From Nostoc sp. CMAA1605 (GTDB lineage: Bacteria > Cyanobacteriota > Cyanobacteriia > Cyanobacteriales > Nostocaceae), in assembly GCF_021596505.1 (NCBI RefSeq), contig NZ_PJIZ01000025.1, positions 1 to 56,867 of the forward strand: a DNA stretch of 56,867 nt, given 5' to 3'. Positions 27,368 to 36,219 of the stretch are shown here, piece after piece. Under the pieces are notes generated by a model. The model was not told where the DNA came from. It worked only from the letters and a program-made list of their open reading frames with translations, and did not search any database. A program made the position numbers and the translations under genes. Numbering within the stretch: position 1 is the first letter of the stretch; each line of letters opens with the position of its first letter.

Positions 27368-28465
27368 ATGGGTAAGGCAATAGGTATTGATTTAGGGACG
27401 ACTAATTCTGTAGGTGCTTTTAAGTTAGCGGAAGTAGAAGTGGTGGCAGCTAATGATAATACACCGCCAGATAGAAAACTGACGCGATCGCTCGTAGCTT
27501 CTGACCAAGATAAATTATTAGTGGGAGATGCAGCATACAATCAGTTGCGGGCTGACCCAGAAAACGTGATTATCTCGATTAAGCGGTTGATGGGTAGGGG
27601 TTTTAATGATTCAGCCGTCAAGGAACAGCAATCAAAAGTTGGTTATAAAATTACCGCACCCAGTCAGGGGACTGATAATAGCATTGCGGTTTGGCTGGGA
27701 GGAAAAGAATACAGCCCAGAAGATATTTCCGCCGAAATTCTCAAAAAAGTGGCACGCAACGCCCAAGCCTATCGCCAAGGAATTGGTAAAGAAGAAGTCG
27801 TTGACCAAGCTGTAATTACCGTTCCGGCTTACTTCAATGACCAACAACGCTACGCAACCCGCACCGCCGCCTTAAAAGCAGGACTCACCCCCTTAGAACT
27901 ACTACCAGAACCGACGGCTGCGGCTATCTCCTATGGCTTTGCACCAGATAGCGAAGATGTGAAAACGATTTTGGTGTATGACTTTGGTGGCGGGACATTT
28001 GACGCTTCTTTGATTACAGCCGCCGGTACTTCTTTTATTGAACAGGGGAAAGCTGGAGATTTATGGTTAGGTGGGGATGACATTGATACTCGATTGGTTA
28101 ACTTTGTTAAAACCAGAGTGGCTGAGGAAGAAAAAATTGCTGATATCGATGGCTTAATTGCTAAAATGCCATACTATCAACGGCTGAGATTTAACGCTGA
28201 TTTGAAAATCGCCGTCGAACGCGCCAAAGTGGAGTTAAGCAGTGCAGCGAAAGTCACCATTAGCCCCGCAACGCAACTTTTAGATGAATTAGGAATTGCT
28301 ATCCCCATTGAAGTAGACATCACACGGGAGCAATTTGAGGGGATGATTAGTCCTCTGGTAGACCGTTCAGTAGAAATTTGTCGCCTCGCTTTACAAGATG
28401 CGGAATATCACCTGGAAATGGTGGATATAGTGCTATTAGTTGGTGGTTCTTCCCAAATTCCCTAG
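27368..28465 (+). CDS. Hsp70-family chaperone, N-terminal part (frameshifted)
   Basis: This encodes 365 residues forming most of the Hsp70 ATPase domain: GIDLGTTNSVGAF (phosphate 1), VPAYFNDQQR, EPTAAAISYGF, VYDFGGGTFD (phosphate 2) and VLLVGGSSQIP (adenosine motif). The frame stops right after GGSSQIP in CCC TAG. Reading resumes one frame over as LVQRKVKEAFG, exactly the expected Hsp70 continuation, if a C is added to CCC (28460-28462). The intact protein would have about 735 residues. It differs from canonical DnaK in its C-terminal half and is the first gene of a dedicated chaperone operon. Confidence 0.85.
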   Translation: MGKAIGIDLGTTNSVGAFKLAEVEVVAANDNTPPDRKLTRSLVASDQDKLLVGDAAYNQLRADPENVIISIKRLMGRGFNDSAVKEQQSKVGYKITAPSQGTDNSIAVWLGGKEYSPEDISAEILKKVARNAQAYRQGIGKEEVVDQAVITVPAYFNDQQRYATRTAALKAGLTPLELLPEPTAAAISYGFAPDSEDVKTILVYDFGGGTFDASLITAAGTSFIEQGKAGDLWLGGDDIDTRLVNFVKTRVAEEEKIADIDGLIAKMPYYQRLRFNADLKIAVERAKVELSSAAKVTISPATQLLDELGIAIPIEVDITREQFEGMISPLVDRSVEICRLALQDAEYHLEMVDIVLLVGGSSQIP

Positions 28466-29577
28466 TGCAACGCAAAGTTAAAGAGGCTTTTGGCAGCCAG
28501 AAAGTAGTTGTGCATCCTCGCCCTATGTATGCAGTTGCAGAGGGTGCAGCGATCGTTGCGTCTGGACAAACTGATAAAGTTACAACGGTATCCCGCGACT
28601 ACTATATCAGGTTGGTAGACGACGATTATAAGGTAATTAAGCGCAACGAAATTCTACCAGTGAAAACATCCCACACCTTCAAAACTATGGCCGATGGACA
28701 ACGGCTAATTCATTTTAAATTTCTTAACTCTAACGAGGTAAAACAGGAATTAGACGGGGTGGATAAGAAAGAAAGTATTGGGGATATGTGGTTGGGTTTA
28801 GATGCGGCTTATCCCAAGGGTACGGAAATTCTCGTCAATTTAGAATTGGATGAGAAAAATAGTGATTTGACGATGACTGCAACCCTAAAAAATGACCCTT
28901 CCGTTAAAGTCAGTTGTACGTTTTCCCGTGGGAAACCAGATGAGAAGATTTATCAAGAGTTAGAAGCAACAATTGCCGACCTCAACAGCCAAGATTTGAC
29001 TCAGCTTGGTGTAGAAGAAGCGTTAAAATTAGCAGTCCCCGTAGTACAGTCAGCTAACCAAATTTTTGATTATCGCACAGGGACAGAACGTACAGATTTA
29101 AGTACCCGTGCTAAAGCCAGTCTGCAAAAACTACAAGTTTCGATGTCTAGGGAATCTCTAGAAGCAGAATACCAGATGAATGAATGCGATCGCATCCTGA
29201 AAGTCTGTCCTTTTCTCATTCCCGAACCACAACAAGAAAGATTGCAAAAACTCATCCAAGATTTACGAACCGCCATCAACGCCTATGACCTATCCCGCAT
29301 GGAATCTTACAGTGAAGATGCGAGACGGGAACTCAAAACCCTCCCTGATGAAGTGCAACTGATTCAAATTGCTTTGATGGCTATCCGCCAAGCCAAGCAA
29401 GTCGCACCCACCCAAGCCAGTGCGATGTCTGACAAACTATTTCGGTTACTTGACGAGTTAGAAAGAGGGAATAGCCAAGAAGCAGAACGTTTATGGCAAG
29501 AATTACTACCTGATGTCGAACGCTGGTTAAATCAAGAATTACCCAGTAATACTATCGCCACAGGGATAACGCGATGA
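28378..29577 (+). CDS. Hsp70-family chaperone, C-terminal part (frameshifted)
   Basis: The genuine coding part begins near 28463 (LVQRKVKEAFGSQKVVVHPR); the first 28 codons of the open frame are out-of-frame reading of the upstream segment. It includes the end of the ATPase domain (VAEGAAIVASG), a substrate-binding-like beta-sandwich (about residues 85-185 of this frame) and a helical tail. The tail is longer and less conserved than that of DnaK. The stop overlaps the start of the zinc-ribbon gene by 4 nt (ATGA). Confidence 0.8.
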   Translation: MSPRFTRCGISPGNGGYSAISWWFFPNSLVQRKVKEAFGSQKVVVHPRPMYAVAEGAAIVASGQTDKVTTVSRDYYIRLVDDDYKVIKRNEILPVKTSHTFKTMADGQRLIHFKFLNSNEVKQELDGVDKKESIGDMWLGLDAAYPKGTEILVNLELDEKNSDLTMTATLKNDPSVKVSCTFSRGKPDEKIYQELEATIADLNSQDLTQLGVEEALKLAVPVVQSANQIFDYRTGTERTDLSTRAKASLQKLQVSMSRESLEAEYQMNECDRILKVCPFLIPEPQQERLQKLIQDLRTAINAYDLSRMESYSEDARRELKTLPDEVQLIQIALMAIRQAKQVAPTQASAMSDKLFRLLDELERGNSQEAERLWQELLPDVERWLNQELPSNTIATGITR

Positions 29578-30056
29578 CCTTAAAGCTTAACTGTCCTGTG
29601 TGCAGCTACCAAGATGTTACAGGTGATACTTGTCCTAATTGTGATACAGATTTGCGGGTAATTCGGATGCTGCAAGAATTACCACCAGCCCCCACCCCAT
29701 CAGCCAGACCATTTAACATTGTTCTGTTGATATTAATCCTCATCGGGCTAGGTTTGGCGGTAGCTATCTTTTGGAGACTTTCACTACCACAACTAAATAC
29801 AGCAGTTGTTGCTGATCCGACTCCCACACAGACAACAAAAGTTGCACCAGTCGCGGTGATTCCCCCCAAACCGCCAGAACCCAAAACATATAAAGTACAA
29901 CGGGGAGATAATTTAAGTGCGATCGCCCAAAAATTCTGCGGACAGCAAGCAACTTGGCAAATCATGCTAAAAGCCAATCCCCAACTGCAAGGACGAGAAA
30001 ACTATATAGATGTGGGCGAGGTGCTGAAAATTCCTCAGTGTCAGGAGGGGATGTAA
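29574..30056 (+). CDS. Zinc-ribbon / transmembrane / LysM protein
   Basis: This encodes 160 residues. An N-terminal zinc ribbon (CPVC near residue 8, CPNC near 20) is followed by one membrane helix (about 48-68), a Pro/Thr linker and a LysM domain (YKVQRGDNLSAIAQKFCG, residues 105-155). The zinc ribbon would face the cytoplasm and LysM the periplasmic peptidoglycan or glycan. It overlaps the genes on both sides (ATGA and TAATG), so it is translationally coupled within the Hsp70 operon. It may tether the chaperone system to the cell envelope; this is inference. Confidence 0.8.
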   Translation: MTLKLNCPVCSYQDVTGDTCPNCDTDLRVIRMLQELPPAPTPSARPFNIVLLILILIGLGLAVAIFWRLSLPQLNTAVVADPTPTQTTKVAPVAVIPPKPPEPKTYKVQRGDNLSAIAQKFCGQQATWQIMLKANPQLQGRENYIDVGEVLKIPQCQEGM

Positions 30057-32785
30057 TGGGCTTTTTGCAAGGCTTAAATCAATTCACCAGAAATATTTTC
30101 GGGATAGGAATTATTGACGCTTGGCGACAAGCAGGCCAAACCAAAGCAGCTAACCAAAAAATCGGACAACTTACCCAAAAAAAGCACCTACGGGAAGCCA
30201 TCACCATCGCTGAAACCACCCTCAGCTATTGGTCGAGGAATCCTAATTTTTGGGAACGTTGGATTTGTCGCTTACTCTTGGGTAATTTATTAAGTAGCCT
30301 GAATCAGCAATTACAAGAATGTCGCCAACAAGTAGCAACAGCCGATAAATTAGCAGCCCAAGCCAAAAATTTACTTCAACAAGATATCGGTGATCCTTGG
30401 GAAACACAAGCCTTCGCCAACGCCATCAACTTTTATCAACGCTGTAGCAAAATTGTTCACGATGCAGGTATATTGCAAACTATTCAGCAATGTCAGCAGG
30501 AACTAAAAAAACGCCGACAGTTTCAAGACTTATACATAAAAGCCCAAGCCCAGGCGGAAGACCGCTATTTTAAAAATGCAGTCGCCATTTATACTCAAGC
30601 TCAACAACTATATGCGACAGCAGATATCACCAAAGCCCTTGCTAACGCTACCGCCCAAGTGATTCAAGAACAAGCCTATGAAAACAGCCTGCAAACAGTG
30701 GAACAAGGGGAAAAGGCAGGAAAACTACGTAGTGCGATCGCGCTTTTAGAATCAGCCTTAGCTAAATTTCCCCGCAATGATGGACAAGAGTTACTGCAAA
30801 AACTACAATCAATCCTCCAAGGTAGAGAACTTTTTCGTCAAGGTTTAGCCGCAGAGAAAATGGGTGATTTTACCTCAGCCATCTCTTACTATGAAAATGC
30901 TCAACCATTTTTACCTGATACCACTAACTGCCGGATTCGACTAGCACTAGTAAAAATTAAAACTCAAGACTGGTCAAGCGCACTCTCTGACTTAGACGAT
31001 TTACCAGGTGAACAGGCTACCTATCTCCGAGGATTTGCTTACGCCCAACAGGAAAATTTACAGCTAGCCTATAGAGAATGGCAAAAAATATCCAGTCCGA
31101 ATATTATCCAGCAACAAGAAATTCTCAAAATTCTCAGCCACAGACAACGCCTGACTTCCCTACAAAATATCGAAGCATTAGTTACAGCCGAAAATCTCGA
31201 ACAAGCAAAAAACAGTAGTACAGAATTCTTGCAAAAATTTGGTGCATATCCCTTAGTAGAAACCAACCTCACCCAACATATCCAACCCCGATTAGCAGCA
31301 GCCACTTGGCAAAGTGCAGATTGGCAAATTGTTACTGAGCAAACCGCAAAAGATTGGTTAGAAAATCCGAATATTACTACATTACATAATTGGGCAGTAT
31401 CTAACTACTATCATGCTCAAAAAGATGACAATAAATTAATAGATTTAATTATTTCTTTATCTACGGGTTTAGCAAATTTAACTCAAGATACAGTTCTCCA
31501 AGATATTCCGTGGCTAGGCAATAAATCCGTTGATTTCGTCTTGGTTTTTCATCAACTAAAACACTTACTAGAAACAACAATCGATACCTACAAAGACAAA
31601 GATATCAATAGTTATCTAAAATTTCGTGACTATTGGAGGTTAGAATCCATCGCCTTAGAATTAATGAGACAACCAGCAATCAAGGGAGTCAAAATCAATG
31701 ATGTATTTGTCACTCCTGGTTGTTATCAAAATTATACTTCTCTAGCTCAAACGGCATCTATACAACAAATAGAACCTCATCAAAAAATATTGCATAGCTT
31801 ATACACAAATTGGGGTTTAGCAGTAGCCGCTTGTATAGCTGGGGATATTCCCAGAGCAGTAAAATTAAAACCGACAACTAAATTCAAGGATGATTTAGAA
31901 AAATTTGCTCATAAATTCGTCGCTTACTATGAAGGCTGTCATTACTTACAACAACAGCAATGGCGTGAAGCTATGAGTAATTTAAAGCAAGCGAAATCAG
32001 AAATTGCTGACAATTTAGAATGGCAACAAGAAGTCGATAGACTTTGTATTGTACAACGTAAAAATATTGTAGAGTTACAAGAACATTTAGAGTTTGCCCA
32101 ATCTTGGTATGATACCTTAGACAGCCCCAATTCTAGAGCCTATTTAGCAGAATATCAAGCCGAACAAATTAGAGAAGAACTCAGAAATAAACAAATATCT
32201 AATCAGAAAGCCCTCCAAAAACTAGAAAAAATCAAACTTATCGACGCAGAAAACCCCATTGTCTTAGATTTAATTCAGGTAATAGAAGATTTTATCGCAC
32301 TAGATAAAATTCAAGAGCTATTAGAAAAAAATGATTTTGCAGGTGCAGTTAATTATGCTCAACAAAATGGTCAACCCAAGGTTAAAGCTAGATTAGCAGA
32401 ATACTATATTGATATATTAATTGATGGATTTAAAAGCCGGAATTTGGGATTTGGGAGTATTGCTGAGTTAGGAAGATGGGCTTATGAACTGTGTCCTGAT
32501 CATCCCAAGGTGCAAGATATTTATATAGTTAGCCAAGAAATCGGAGATATTAATTATCTCATCCAATGCGATCGCTCTGACGAAGCTGTCTACCGTGCTA
32601 AATATTCAGAATACGATGCGGTTCGTTTGTACGTTGCTGACTATTTTATGATTACTGCGATGAATGGAGTAAAAAATAACACTTTGTCTAGTAATGTAGT
32701 GTATCAATTATGTCGCTGGTGTTACGAACTGTGTCCCGATGATCCTGAATATCAAGAAATTTACCGCCGACTCAATATTATTTAA
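30056..32785 (+). CDS. Large TPR-repeat protein of the Hsp70 operon
   Basis: This encodes 909 residues from the ATG at 30056, which overlaps the preceding stop (TAATG); the longer open frame from 29954 reads through the LysM gene. The sequence is helical throughout with degenerate TPR-like units (for example GDFTSAISYYENAQPFLPD). Near the C-terminus the motif YELCPDxPxxQxIY occurs twice, marking a duplication of about 85 residues. No membrane helix is obvious. It probably acts as a scaffold or client adaptor for the Hsp70. Confidence 0.75.
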   Translation: MGFLQGLNQFTRNIFGIGIIDAWRQAGQTKAANQKIGQLTQKKHLREAITIAETTLSYWSRNPNFWERWICRLLLGNLLSSLNQQLQECRQQVATADKLAAQAKNLLQQDIGDPWETQAFANAINFYQRCSKIVHDAGILQTIQQCQQELKKRRQFQDLYIKAQAQAEDRYFKNAVAIYTQAQQLYATADITKALANATAQVIQEQAYENSLQTVEQGEKAGKLRSAIALLESALAKFPRNDGQELLQKLQSILQGRELFRQGLAAEKMGDFTSAISYYENAQPFLPDTTNCRIRLALVKIKTQDWSSALSDLDDLPGEQATYLRGFAYAQQENLQLAYREWQKISSPNIIQQQEILKILSHRQRLTSLQNIEALVTAENLEQAKNSSTEFLQKFGAYPLVETNLTQHIQPRLAAATWQSADWQIVTEQTAKDWLENPNITTLHNWAVSNYYHAQKDDNKLIDLIISLSTGLANLTQDTVLQDIPWLGNKSVDFVLVFHQLKHLLETTIDTYKDKDINSYLKFRDYWRLESIALELMRQPAIKGVKINDVFVTPGCYQNYTSLAQTASIQQIEPHQKILHSLYTNWGLAVAACIAGDIPRAVKLKPTTKFKDDLEKFAHKFVAYYEGCHYLQQQQWREAMSNLKQAKSEIADNLEWQQEVDRLCIVQRKNIVELQEHLEFAQSWYDTLDSPNSRAYLAEYQAEQIREELRNKQISNQKALQKLEKIKLIDAENPIVLDLIQVIEDFIALDKIQELLEKNDFAGAVNYAQQNGQPKVKARLAEYYIDILIDGFKSRNLGFGSIAELGRWAYELCPDHPKVQDIYIVSQEIGDINYLIQCDRSDEAVYRAKYSEYDAVRLYVADYFMITAMNGVKNNTLSSNVVYQLCRWCYELCPDDPEYQEIYRRLNII

Positions 32786-32808
32786 ATCTATTTCAATCAA
32801 GGTGAGAA

Positions 32809-33420
32809 ATGGAAAAAAATCCTTATGACATTTTGGGGGTATCGCCAGCAGCATCAAAAGCGGAAATTACCAAAGCCGTAGCAGAAGCGATGAAGCGCAA
32901 GCAATATCCTGTAGATGTGATTGCAAAAGCGCAAAAAAGCTTAATGAAGCCAGAAGAAAGAATCATGGCTGATTATTTACGTCCTATATTGCCACCCATT
33001 AGACGTTTCAAATATAGTGACTTATCAGCCTTGGCAGAGTCAGCCCCCACCTTAGCAATTTTGCCAGAATTTGACGGCTTAGAACAAGCGATCGCCCAAG
33101 CTAACCAAGAAGAAAATCGCGAACGAGAACCCCTCAACCTACCGTCATTGGAATTATTCAACGAGGGTGTGACAGCTTGTCAAGAAGGACGTTATCCTAA
33201 AGCCATCAAATACTTAGAAGACTATTGCCATCACTCTCAAGAGCATAATAGCCAAACTTACATTCAAGCCCAAATGTGGCTAATTAGAGCTTATCAGATG
33301 GGCGGACAGTTACCAAGAGCGATCGCCCTTTGTCAGATGTTAGTCAATCATTCTCACCCCCAAGTCAAAACTTGGGCAGATAAAACCTTACCAATGTTAT
33401 CAGGGATGTCTCGTGTCTAA
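32809..33420 (+). CDS. J-domain-like protein without HPD, with TPR tail
   Basis: This encodes 203 residues. The start NPYDILGVSPAASKAEITKA is a J-domain helix I/II, but the loop that should hold HPD reads KRKQYPVDVI, so it lacks the Hsp70-stimulating tripeptide. Residues 115-195 form TPR-like helices (SLELFNEGVTACQEGRYPKA). It may be a J-like regulator that binds Hsp70 without stimulating ATPase. The last 8 nt overlap the next gene. Confidence 0.75.
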   Translation: MEKNPYDILGVSPAASKAEITKAVAEAMKRKQYPVDVIAKAQKSLMKPEERIMADYLRPILPPIRRFKYSDLSALAESAPTLAILPEFDGLEQAIAQANQEENREREPLNLPSLELFNEGVTACQEGRYPKAIKYLEDYCHHSQEHNSQTYIQAQMWLIRAYQMGGQLPRAIALCQMLVNHSHPQVKTWADKTLPMLSGMSRV

Positions 33421-33991
33421 TCAACCATCAATTTATTTCCAGCTTACCAACTGGCTAAAAACCAAACTGCTGGGAGAAAAACCAGAAATTTCCTCATCTT
33501 CCCCAGATGTCATCTCCCTCAGCCAAAACCGTTATCTTCTCACTCAAGAACAACGCGACTTGCTAATTCAAGAATTTAGCAACTTACAAAAGCAAAATAT
33601 CGTCCTCCAGCAATCATTAAGAGAACAACAAACCAAAGCTACAGCTAATAGCGAAGATTTATTTTTAGAACTTTTAGAAGTTACCGACGCACTTGAATCT
33701 TTACTAAACTACCTAGAAAATAATCCCGAACCCAGTCCAGAAATTTTTCATCGCCTACCCAGGTCTGTAGGCGCAGTTCATCGTAAATTTCTCAGCGTAT
33801 TAAGTAAACGTCAAGTCGTACCCATAGAATTACAAACAAACCAACCCGATTTTAATTTATGTCGGGTAGTAGATAGAGAAATTAGAAACGATGTAGAAGA
33901 ACAAACAATCACTAAAATCGTCCGTCAAGGCTTTATGATAGGGGAAAAAGTTTTACGTCCTACAGAAATCATTACATCTAAATCAGAGTAA
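33413..33991 (+). CDS. GrpE-like nucleotide exchange factor
   Basis: This encodes 192 residues. A coiled-coil region (about 45-90) precedes a C-terminal segment that ends in VVDREIRNDVEEQTITKIVR and QGFMIGEKVLRPTEI, the beta-domain signature of GrpE. Its place at the end of the operon beside an Hsp70 and a J-like gene supports nucleotide exchange on that Hsp70. It is more diverged than housekeeping GrpE. Confidence 0.82.
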   Translation: MSNQPSIYFQLTNWLKTKLLGEKPEISSSSPDVISLSQNRYLLTQEQRDLLIQEFSNLQKQNIVLQQSLREQQTKATANSEDLFLELLEVTDALESLLNYLENNPEPSPEIFHRLPRSVGAVHRKFLSVLSKRQVVPIELQTNQPDFNLCRVVDREIRNDVEEQTITKIVRQGFMIGEKVLRPTEIITSKSE

Positions 33992-34051
33992 TTAGAACAA
34001 CTAGAAAAAACAAAATATTTCCAATAATGTAAAAATACTACGATTCAGTTC

Positions 34052-34164
34052 GTAGTAAGGACTTTAGTCCTTTTCTGTTCGCGGAGCGTCTCGTAAAGCT
34101 TACGGCATAGCTACGCTTAGGGCGCAGCCTATCGTAGAGAAGAGAGAACTAAAGTTCTCACTAC
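34052..34164. repeat. MITE-like element with GTAGTAAGG ends
   Basis: The left end GTAGTAAGGACTTTAGTCCT and the right end (inverse GTAGTGAGAACTTTAGTTCT) are imperfect 24-25-bp inverted repeats. The interior holds GC-rich GCGGAGCGTCTCG and TACGGCATAGC motifs, which are dispersed Nostoc repeats. It lies between the GrpE-like gene and the tnpB remnant. Confidence 0.6.
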
Positions 34165-34254
34165 AAACATTTAATGATTAAGATTCTTGACGCTCCCCGC
34201 ATTTCGCTTCTCTACGAGACGCTTGCGCGAACGCTACATAAGGGGATTCTTGTT

Positions 34255-35544
34255 TCACTGAGCAACCTTGCCTAGACTTGTTGCCAAATCTGGGTAGAGG
34301 GTCATTTCTCCACAAGCGTTAAAAGTTTCCGTCCGCCCGACGGTACTCATGTCTAAATTAGTTTGTTTCAGTGCCTTGTTCAAAATGTTAATACTGGCGT
34401 TCAAATCCCTATCTAATATAGACCCACACTTACAAATATGAGTGCGAACAGATAGAGATTTTTTCACGACTTCACCACAGGATGAGCAGTTTTGACTAGT
34501 GAATTTTGGGTCAACAGGTATAACAACTCGACCATATAGCGTTTCCCAGGCAACCGAAGTACACTTAAACCCTCTATATCAAAACAAGCAGCTTTAAAAA
34601 TGTACCTCACTAGATTGAGAAACGCTATATATTTTCCCAAAGTATTCTAGCCATTGGGTGAACAGTGACCATGAAACATCACTAATTGATTTTGCAAGTT
34701 TACTATTCTTAACCATGTTTTTCACTTGCAGTTTTTCATACGCCACAAGGTCGTTAGACTTGATCACGCATAACGCTTGCTTAATTGCGTTATCTTTACG
34801 CTGACGCGAAACTTTCAAGTGTTTTCTACCAAGACGGTTAATAGCTTTTTTGCGGTTATTAGACCCTTTCTTTTTGCGACTAACTTGTTTTTGAAGTCTT
34901 TTTAAAGCCTTCTCTGACTTGCGTAAATATCTAGGGTTCTCTACCGTATTACCAAGGGAATCAGTGTAGAAGTGATTCAAACCAACATCTAAACCTATGG
35001 TTTTACCTGTTGGTTGAGTATCTATATTGCGTTCTGCGTCTACGCAAAATTGGACGTAGTAGCCATCTGAACGCTTAACTATTCTGACTCGCTTGATTTG
35101 TTTAATTTGGTAAAAATGTAAATCCCTAGTCCCTATTAACTTCAGTTGACCAATATTACATTTGTCTGTGAATTTAATGTACTTGCGGTCATCTGAGAGT
35201 TTCCATCCACTCAGCTTATATTCAACTGAGCGATTATCTTGTTGAAACTTTGGATATCCCTTTTTACCTGCAATTTTAGCTTTGCAATTATCGAAAAATC
35301 TCTTGATAGCAAAAGCTGTTCTTTCTGCTGCTGCCTGTCTTGCTGAGGAATTTAATTTATCAGCAAAATCAAACTCGTTAGCTATAACAGCAGTGTATTT
35401 ATTCAAGTCGTAAGGTTTAACACCACGATTGTCCATCCAAAACCGTAAGCACTTATTACGGATGAATTTAGTAATCCGCAATGCTTCATCTATCTGTTGA
35501 TATTGTCGCAAAGTGCCTTTAGCTTTGAACTCGAAAACAATCAT
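34255..35544 (-). pseudogene. tnpB: tnpB (IS200/IS605-type) interrupted by a MITE
   Basis: Without the insert it would encode about 398 residues. Residues 1-306 are intact: an N-terminal helical domain, then RuvC-I (GLDVGLNHFYTDS, Asp) and RuvC-II (VAYEKLQVKNM, Glu). After FGKIY a 93-bp insertion brings a stop, giving a 316-aa product. The rest, GRVVIPVDPKFTSQNCSSCG, CKCG and DRDLNASINI (zinc finger and RuvC-III Asp), continues in the same frame beyond the insert. The truncated protein lacks zinc finger and third catalytic Asp and should be inactive as a nuclease. No tnpA is nearby, as in IS1341-type elements. Confidence 0.88.
34537..34627. mobile_element. 91-bp MITE inserted in tnpB
   Basis: The ends TAGCGTTTC and GAAACGCTA are perfect terminal inverted repeats, with weaker pairing over about 28 bp. 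A TA dinucleotide flanks both sides (34535-34536 and 34628-34629), consistent with a TA target duplication as made by IS630/Tc1-type transposases. Removing the element plus one TA restores the tnpB reading frame. Confidence 0.85.
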
Positions 35545-35582
35545 TGTTTTTTACCTTATCGACCTCATGGTATTTTATAGTA

Positions 35583-35609
35583 TTTTAGGGAATAGTACAA
35601 TCCCTAAAA
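35583..35609. repeat. Palindrome at the left end of the tnpB element
   Basis: TTTTAGGGA and TCCCTAAAA form a perfect 9-bp stem with a 9-nt loop, 38 nt upstream of tnpB. A subterminal hairpin like this is what IS200/IS605 elements use as an end, so it probably marks the element boundary. It could also end the VOC transcript. Confidence 0.45.
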
Positions 35610-35620
35610 TTGTTAAATGC

Positions 35621-36118
35621 TCAACTATCCCTCTCACTGTTCTTGCTTTGCAAGAAGTCATTCAAGGGATGTCTCGCTATAAGATGCCTTTCATCCCCAA
35701 GTTCCACTTCGTTCCACTTGGGGTCTTCACAGCAAGTTAGATAAATTTCTAAAGGTAACTTGTCTGGGTCTTGAAAGAAAGTAAATTTTCTACCAGTAAT
35801 TTCATCAACTCTGATATTTTCTACCTCTAAACCATGAGATTTTAAGTAAGCAACAGCCTCTTCTATATTCTCCACCGCGAAAGCTAAATGTCTTAAACCA
35901 CAAGCTTCAGGATTACTGACTCGTTGCGGAGGAGAAGGAAAGGAAAATAACTCAATTTGAGTATTTTCGTTAATACGTAAATCTAACTTATAAGAATTCC
36001 TCTCAGCGCGAAATGTCTCATGAATAATCTCAAAACCTAGAACATCTACATAAAAATTTTTCGAGCGTTCATAGTCAGAACAAATAATTGCTATGTGATG
36101 AATACCACTAATTTTCAT
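35621..36118 (-). CDS. VOC (glyoxalase/bleomycin-resistance) family protein
   Basis: This encodes 165 residues. GIHHIAIICSDYERSKNFYV and LRHLAFAVENIEEAVAYL are the two beta-alpha-beta-beta-beta modules; His8, Glu56 (near IELFSF), His77 and Glu124 (LPLEIYL) fit the four metal ligands. The domain ends near residue 128, and a 37-residue hydrophilic tail follows, unusual for this family. The gene ends next to the tnpB element, so the tail could be sequence gained when that element inserted. Substrate is unknown. Confidence 0.82.
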   Translation of the reverse strand: MKISGIHHIAIICSDYERSKNFYVDVLGFEIIHETFRAERNSYKLDLRINENTQIELFSFPSPPQRVSNPEACGLRHLAFAVENIEEAVAYLKSHGLEVENIRVDEITGRKFTFFQDPDKLPLEIYLTCCEDPKWNEVELGDERHLIARHPLNDFLQSKNSERDS

Positions 36119-36219
36119 ATCATCCTTATTTACGCCTCTGCGCGAAACAAAAAATATTTATACAAACAGCCTATTGTATTTAATACAAATTCATAGAGAA
36201 TTTAGTCTTCCACCACTGA

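Noticed and set aside
34255..34467. Independent 70-aa zinc-finger gene
   Set aside because: It is the C-terminal end of tnpB, cut off by the MITE insertion.
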